Of a stretch of DNA of 64,000 bases, positions 60,670-64,000 are shown piece after piece. Position 1 is the stretch's first letter. Every line of letters begins with the position of its first letter. The translations under genes were made by a program, and so were the position numbers. The notes under the pieces are model-generated. The model was not told where the DNA came from, searched no databases, and worked only from the letters and a program-made list of their open reading frames with translations. Source of the stretch: Fibrobacter sp. UWB4 (GTDB lineage: Bacteria > Fibrobacterota > Fibrobacteria > Fibrobacterales > Fibrobacteraceae); NCBI RefSeq assembly GCF_002210345.1, contig NZ_MWQI01000004.1, forward strand, positions 171,876-235,875, given 5' to 3'.

Positions 60670-63600
60670 ATGTTTCGTGAAGTAAAGAAAGAAGAAACCT
60701 TTCCGCAGATTGAAGAGCGTGTGCTCGGCTTGTGGGATAAGGATGAATCGTTCAAGAAGTCGCTGGACTCCCGTCCGGAAACCGAACCGTACACTTTCTA
60801 CGATGGCCCTCCGTTTGCAACGGGCCTTCCGCACTACGGTCACTTGCTTGCCGGTACCATCAAGGACATCGTTCCGCGTTACTGGACCATGAAGGGCAAG
60901 AAGGTTCCGCGTGGTTTCGGTTGGGACTGCCACGGCCTTCCGATTGAATCTCTCGTGCAGAACGAACTCGGTCTCGCTGGCGTAGCCGAAATCCAGAAGC
61001 TCGGCGTCGATAAGTTCAACGAAACCTGCCGTAGCAAGGTGCTCAAGTACACGAGCGAATGGAAGAAGACCGTGCGCCGCATGGGTCGCTGGGTCGACTT
61101 CGACAAGGGCTACAAGACCATGGACAAGAACTTCATGGAATCCGTGTGGTGGGTGTTCAAGCAGTGCTTCGACAAGGGCCTCATCTATCAGGGCTACCGC
61201 ATCCAGCCGTATAGCCCGGCTCTTGCTACTCCGCTTTCGAACTTTGAAACCAACCAGGGCTATAAGGACCGTCAGGATCCGTCCCTCACGTTGATTTTCC
61301 CGATCAACTCGAACGAACCCAAGTTCAAGGACACGAGCATCCTCGTGTGGACGACGACCCCGTGGACATTGTACTCCAACTTCTGCATCGTTGTGGGCCC
61401 GGACATGGACTACAACCTGGTGGAACAGGACGGAAAGAAGTACTGGATTGCCGCAAGCCGTACTGCCGCTTACTTCAAGAACCCGAACATCGTGGACACC
61501 TGCAAGGGTTCCGAACTCGTGGGCAAGGACTACGAGCCGCTCTCCCGCATTTCCGATGCATTCGTGACGCCGGACCAGCTGTCCCGCCACTACAAGATTT
61601 ACCCCGCCGACTACGTGAGTACCGAAGACGGTACCGGCGCCGTGCATACAGCTCCTTCCTTCGGTGAAGAAGACTTCCAGAAGGGCGCTGAACTAGACCT
61701 CGGCCTTTTCGACCCGCTCGATACCGAAGGCAAGTTTACCGACAAGGTCCCGATGTGGAAGGGCCTTGGCGCCAAGGAAGCTGACAAGGAAATTATCCGC
61801 TACTTCAAGGAACAGGGCCGCGTGTTCAAGCAGGACGTGATTGTCCATAGCTACCCGCACTGCTGGCGTACCGGCGTTCCTCTGATTTACCGCGCCCTCA
61901 AGACGTGGTTCCTGAAGATCGACGCCCCTGTCACGAGCAAGGACGGCGTGACCAAGACTCTGAAGGAATGGATGGTCGAAAACAACCAGACCGTAAACTG
62001 GGTTCCGGACCACATCAAGAACGGCCGTTTCGGCAAGTGGCTCGAAGGCGCTCGCGACTGGAACCTTTCCCGTAACCGCTTCTGGGGTACGCCGATTCCG
62101 GTGTGGCTCTCTGACGACGGCGACATGATTGCTGTCGGTTCCATTGAAGAACTCCAGCAGCTCACTGGCGTGAAGCTCGATGACTTGCACAAGCACTTTG
62201 TGGACAAGCTTACGATTGAAAAGAATGGCAAGGTTTATCGCCGTACGCCGGAAGTTTTCGACTGCTGGTTTGAATCCGGCTCCATGCCGTATGCCAGCCG
62301 CCATTACCCGTTCGAAAACAAGGAACTCGTGGAACGCAGCTTCCCGGCAGACTTCATTGCCGAAGGTCTCGACCAGACTCGTGGTTGGTTCTACACGTTG
62401 ACCGTGCTTTCTAACGCATTGTTCCAGAAGCCGGCATTCAAGAACGTGATTGTGAACGGTATTATCTTGGCCGAAGATGGTTCCAAGATGAGTAAGTCCA
62501 AACGCAACTACCCGGACCCGAACGACCTTATTGAACGCACGGGTGCCGACGCTATTCGTTTGTTCATGATTAACTCCGCCGCTTTGAAGGCTGAAGACCT
62601 CCGCTTCAGTGAAGAAGGCGTGAAGGGCATCGTGAAGCAGGTGATGCTGCCGCTTTGGAACGCTGTGGCATTCTTTGTCTCGAACCACAACGCCGACGCC
62701 GCCAAGGGTCAGCTCAACTGGAAGCCGGGTCAGGAAGTCAAGAGCGACAACGAACTTGACCGCTGGATGCTTGCAACACTGCAGGATTTGGCCGCCAAGG
62801 TCGAAGTTGAAATGAAGGCTTACCGCTTGTACAACGTGGTGCCCGCCGTGATTGCCGCGGTGGATGACCTCACGAACTGGTACGTGCGCCGCAGCCGTCG
62901 CCGTTTCTGGAAGTCTGAAAACGATGGCGACAAGAACGCCGCCTACGCAACCATGTACAAGGTGCTCGTTGACTTCTCCAAGATTCTCGCTCCGTTCCTC
63001 CCGCTCCTTGCCGAAGAAATCTACCAGATTCTCGTCCGCGAAGTGGATGCCAACGCTCCGGTAAGCGTGCACCTCTGCGAATTCCCGAGCGCCGACAAGT
63101 CCCTCATGGACGAAAAGCTCGTGGAACGCATCGCCATGGTGCGTGGCATGGTCGAAATGGGCCGCGTGATTCGTGCTACAAACAACGTAAAGAACCGTAT
63201 GCCGATTGCCAGCATGACGGTGGTTGCTCACGGCACCGAAGAAAAGAACGTCGCCGAGACCATGAAGGACTTGATTCTTGAAGAACTCAACGTTCGCGAA
63301 ATGAAGTTCCTGGAAGATGAGACGAAGCTCGTGCAGCTCTCCGCCAAGCCGAACTTCCTCGCTATCAAGGCGAAGGGCCCGGATTACGCGAAGAACATGA
63401 AGGTGATTTCTGCCAAGCTGAATTCGCTGAGCGTTGATGAAATCAAGGCTCTGCAGGCTGGCGAAACCATCAAGTTCGAATTTGGTGAAGTCGGTGCTGA
63501 CTGCTTGATGCTTAACCGCATCGTGGCTGACGGCATGGCTGTGGAAGCCAACCAGCACTTCACCGTGGCTCTGGATCTCAAGATTACGGACGAACTCCGC

Positions 63601-63855
63601 CGCGCCTGCGTGGCCCGCGAACTCGTGAACCGCATCCAGAATCGCCGTAAGGACCAGAACTACGCTATCTCCGACAAGATCGAAGTGACGCTGTTCTCTG
63701 CAAGCGACGTATTCAAGCAAGCTGTCGCGGAGAACGAAGCTTACATCGCCGGAGAGACGCAGGCCGTGAAAATTGCCTGGGCTGCCGTTGCCGATGGTCT
63801 CGAAGCCAACGACGCTGATGGAGAGGCTTTCGCATTCACGACGGTTAAGGCTTAA
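60670..63855 (+). CDS. ileS: Isoleucyl-tRNA synthetase, type 2-like
   Basis: The 1061-residue cytoplasmic class I synthetase charges tRNA-Ile with isoleucine. The HIGH motif appears as PHYGH in GLPHYGHLLAGTIKD, and the second signature is KMSKSKRNY. The editing domain (about 195-400) has WTTTPWTLYSN and the hydrolytic region GTGAVHTAPSFGEEDF. The anticodon-binding helices start near 690 (LDRWMLATLQDL), and a C-terminal extension reaches 1061. Length and PHYGH place it with type 2 (eukaryote-like) enzymes, several of which tolerate mupirocin. The start is ATG 60670 with GAGG just upstream; in-frame codons before it would translate the interspersed repeat and are rejected. A fragment of the 3' end is duplicated downstream. 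Confidence 0.97.
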   Translation: MFREVKKEETFPQIEERVLGLWDKDESFKKSLDSRPETEPYTFYDGPPFATGLPHYGHLLAGTIKDIVPRYWTMKGKKVPRGFGWDCHGLPIESLVQNELGLAGVAEIQKLGVDKFNETCRSKVLKYTSEWKKTVRRMGRWVDFDKGYKTMDKNFMESVWWVFKQCFDKGLIYQGYRIQPYSPALATPLSNFETNQGYKDRQDPSLTLIFPINSNEPKFKDTSILVWTTTPWTLYSNFCIVVGPDMDYNLVEQDGKKYWIAASRTAAYFKNPNIVDTCKGSELVGKDYEPLSRISDAFVTPDQLSRHYKIYPADYVSTEDGTGAVHTAPSFGEEDFQKGAELDLGLFDPLDTEGKFTDKVPMWKGLGAKEADKEIIRYFKEQGRVFKQDVIVHSYPHCWRTGVPLIYRALKTWFLKIDAPVTSKDGVTKTLKEWMVENNQTVNWVPDHIKNGRFGKWLEGARDWNLSRNRFWGTPIPVWLSDDGDMIAVGSIEELQQLTGVKLDDLHKHFVDKLTIEKNGKVYRRTPEVFDCWFESGSMPYASRHYPFENKELVERSFPADFIAEGLDQTRGWFYTLTVLSNALFQKPAFKNVIVNGIILAEDGSKMSKSKRNYPDPNDLIERTGADAIRLFMINSAALKAEDLRFSEEGVKGIVKQVMLPLWNAVAFFVSNHNADAAKGQLNWKPGQEVKSDNELDRWMLATLQDLAAKVEVEMKAYRLYNVVPAVIAAVDDLTNWYVRRSRRRFWKSENDGDKNAAYATMYKVLVDFSKILAPFLPLLAEEIYQILVREVDANAPVSVHLCEFPSADKSLMDEKLVERIAMVRGMVEMGRVIRATNNVKNRMPIASMTVVAHGTEEKNVAETMKDLILEELNVREMKFLEDETKLVQLSAKPNFLAIKAKGPDYAKNMKVISAKLNSLSVDEIKALQAGETIKFEFGEVGADCLMLNRIVADGMAVEANQHFTVALDLKITDELRRACVARELVNRIQNRRKDQNYAISDKIEVTLFSASDVFKQAVAENEAYIAGETQAVKIAWAAVADGLEANDADGEAFAFTTVKA

Positions 63856-63865
63856 TCAAGGGTGA

Positions 63866-63927
63866 CTACCGCCCGAGGCGAGTGTAGCGCGAGAACTTGT
63901 TCTCGCATTACCGAGCCGTTGCGGTAG
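63866..63927. repeat. Structured intergenic element after ileS
   Basis: Outer arms CTACCGC / GCGGTAG (63866-63872 and 63921-63927) enclose an inner hairpin GCGAGAAC / GTTCTCGC (63889-63896 and 63899-63906). It separates ileS from a partial copy of its own 3' end. Confidence 0.6.
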
Positions 63928-63942
63928 GGCGCCTTGCGCCAA

Positions 63943-64000
63943 ACTCAGGCTGTGAAAATCGCCTGGGCTGCCGCTGCCGATGGCCTCGAAGCCAACGACG
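63943..64000 (+). pseudogene. Partial duplicate of the ileS 3' end, truncated by window
   Basis: Bases 63943-64000 repeat 63757-63814 of ileS with five differences in 58. Four are silent in the ileS frame and one changes Val to Ala (WAAVADG to WAAAADG). No start codon or 5' part of ileS precedes it. It is a fragment, or the visible beginning of a longer duplicated block. Confidence 0.75.

Overview
The window looks like a chromosomal segment from Fibrobacter, most likely F. succinogenes or a close relative. The evidence is a FISUMP-domain lipoprotein, a TIGR02147/DUF4423-type protein, many secreted hemicellulases that combine one catalytic domain with CBM6 and a C-terminal module of about 70 residues, and a tandem pair of CE6 acetylxylan esterases. 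From memory, a CBM6-rich xylanolytic cluster with adjacent CE6 esterases is described for F. succinogenes S85. The species call is inference from gene content.

Layout. 1-4 kb: a partial membrane protein, a triple-FKBP isomerase, and a TIGR02147 protein translationally coupled to a lipoprotein. 4-45 kb: a hemicellulose-degradation island of 18 secreted enzymes, mostly on the plus strand: five GH43, one GH30, two CE6, two CE1-type esterases, and GH27, a beta-helix (GH141-like) enzyme, GH2, GH95, GH5 and two GH10. One FISUMP lipoprotein and a 27-residue membrane peptide lie among them. 45-55 kb: a signalling block with two paralogous REC-HD-GYP-PAS proteins, an HPt protein, two hybrid histidine kinases and a membrane acyltransferase. 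55-64 kb: a GH8 glucanase, a CE4 deacetylase, a sugar/H+ symporter and ileS. A decayed copy of the ileS 3' end begins at the right edge.

How the genes fit together. The GH10 and GH30 enzymes cut the xylan backbone. GH43, CE6, CE1, GH27, GH2 and GH95 remove arabinose, acetyl, hydroxycinnamoyl, galactose and fucose/galactose decorations. CBM6 modules hold the enzymes on the wall. The shared C-terminal module resembles a type IX-like sorting tail and probably fixes cell-surface or export fate.

The strongest new signal is regulatory. A 17-bp imperfect palindrome, ATkGAy-N5-rTCmAT, lies 78-106 bp before the start codon of almost every transcription unit in the island. It is followed at a fixed distance (TA dinucleotide 43-44 bases after the box, one case shifted by 1) by a Bacteroidota-like core promoter TAnnTTw, with no consistent -35 element. 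Seventeen sites fit this geometry, including a degenerate one before GH8 and one before the TIGR02147 gene. The placement suggests an activator site and a single co-regulated hemicellulose regulon. I am not aware of a description of it. Other notable items are a tandem pair of 80-bp covarying hairpins (22.8-22.9 kb), a probable small membrane protein overlapping a CE6 gene, apparently leaderless starts, and a duplicated ileS fragment.
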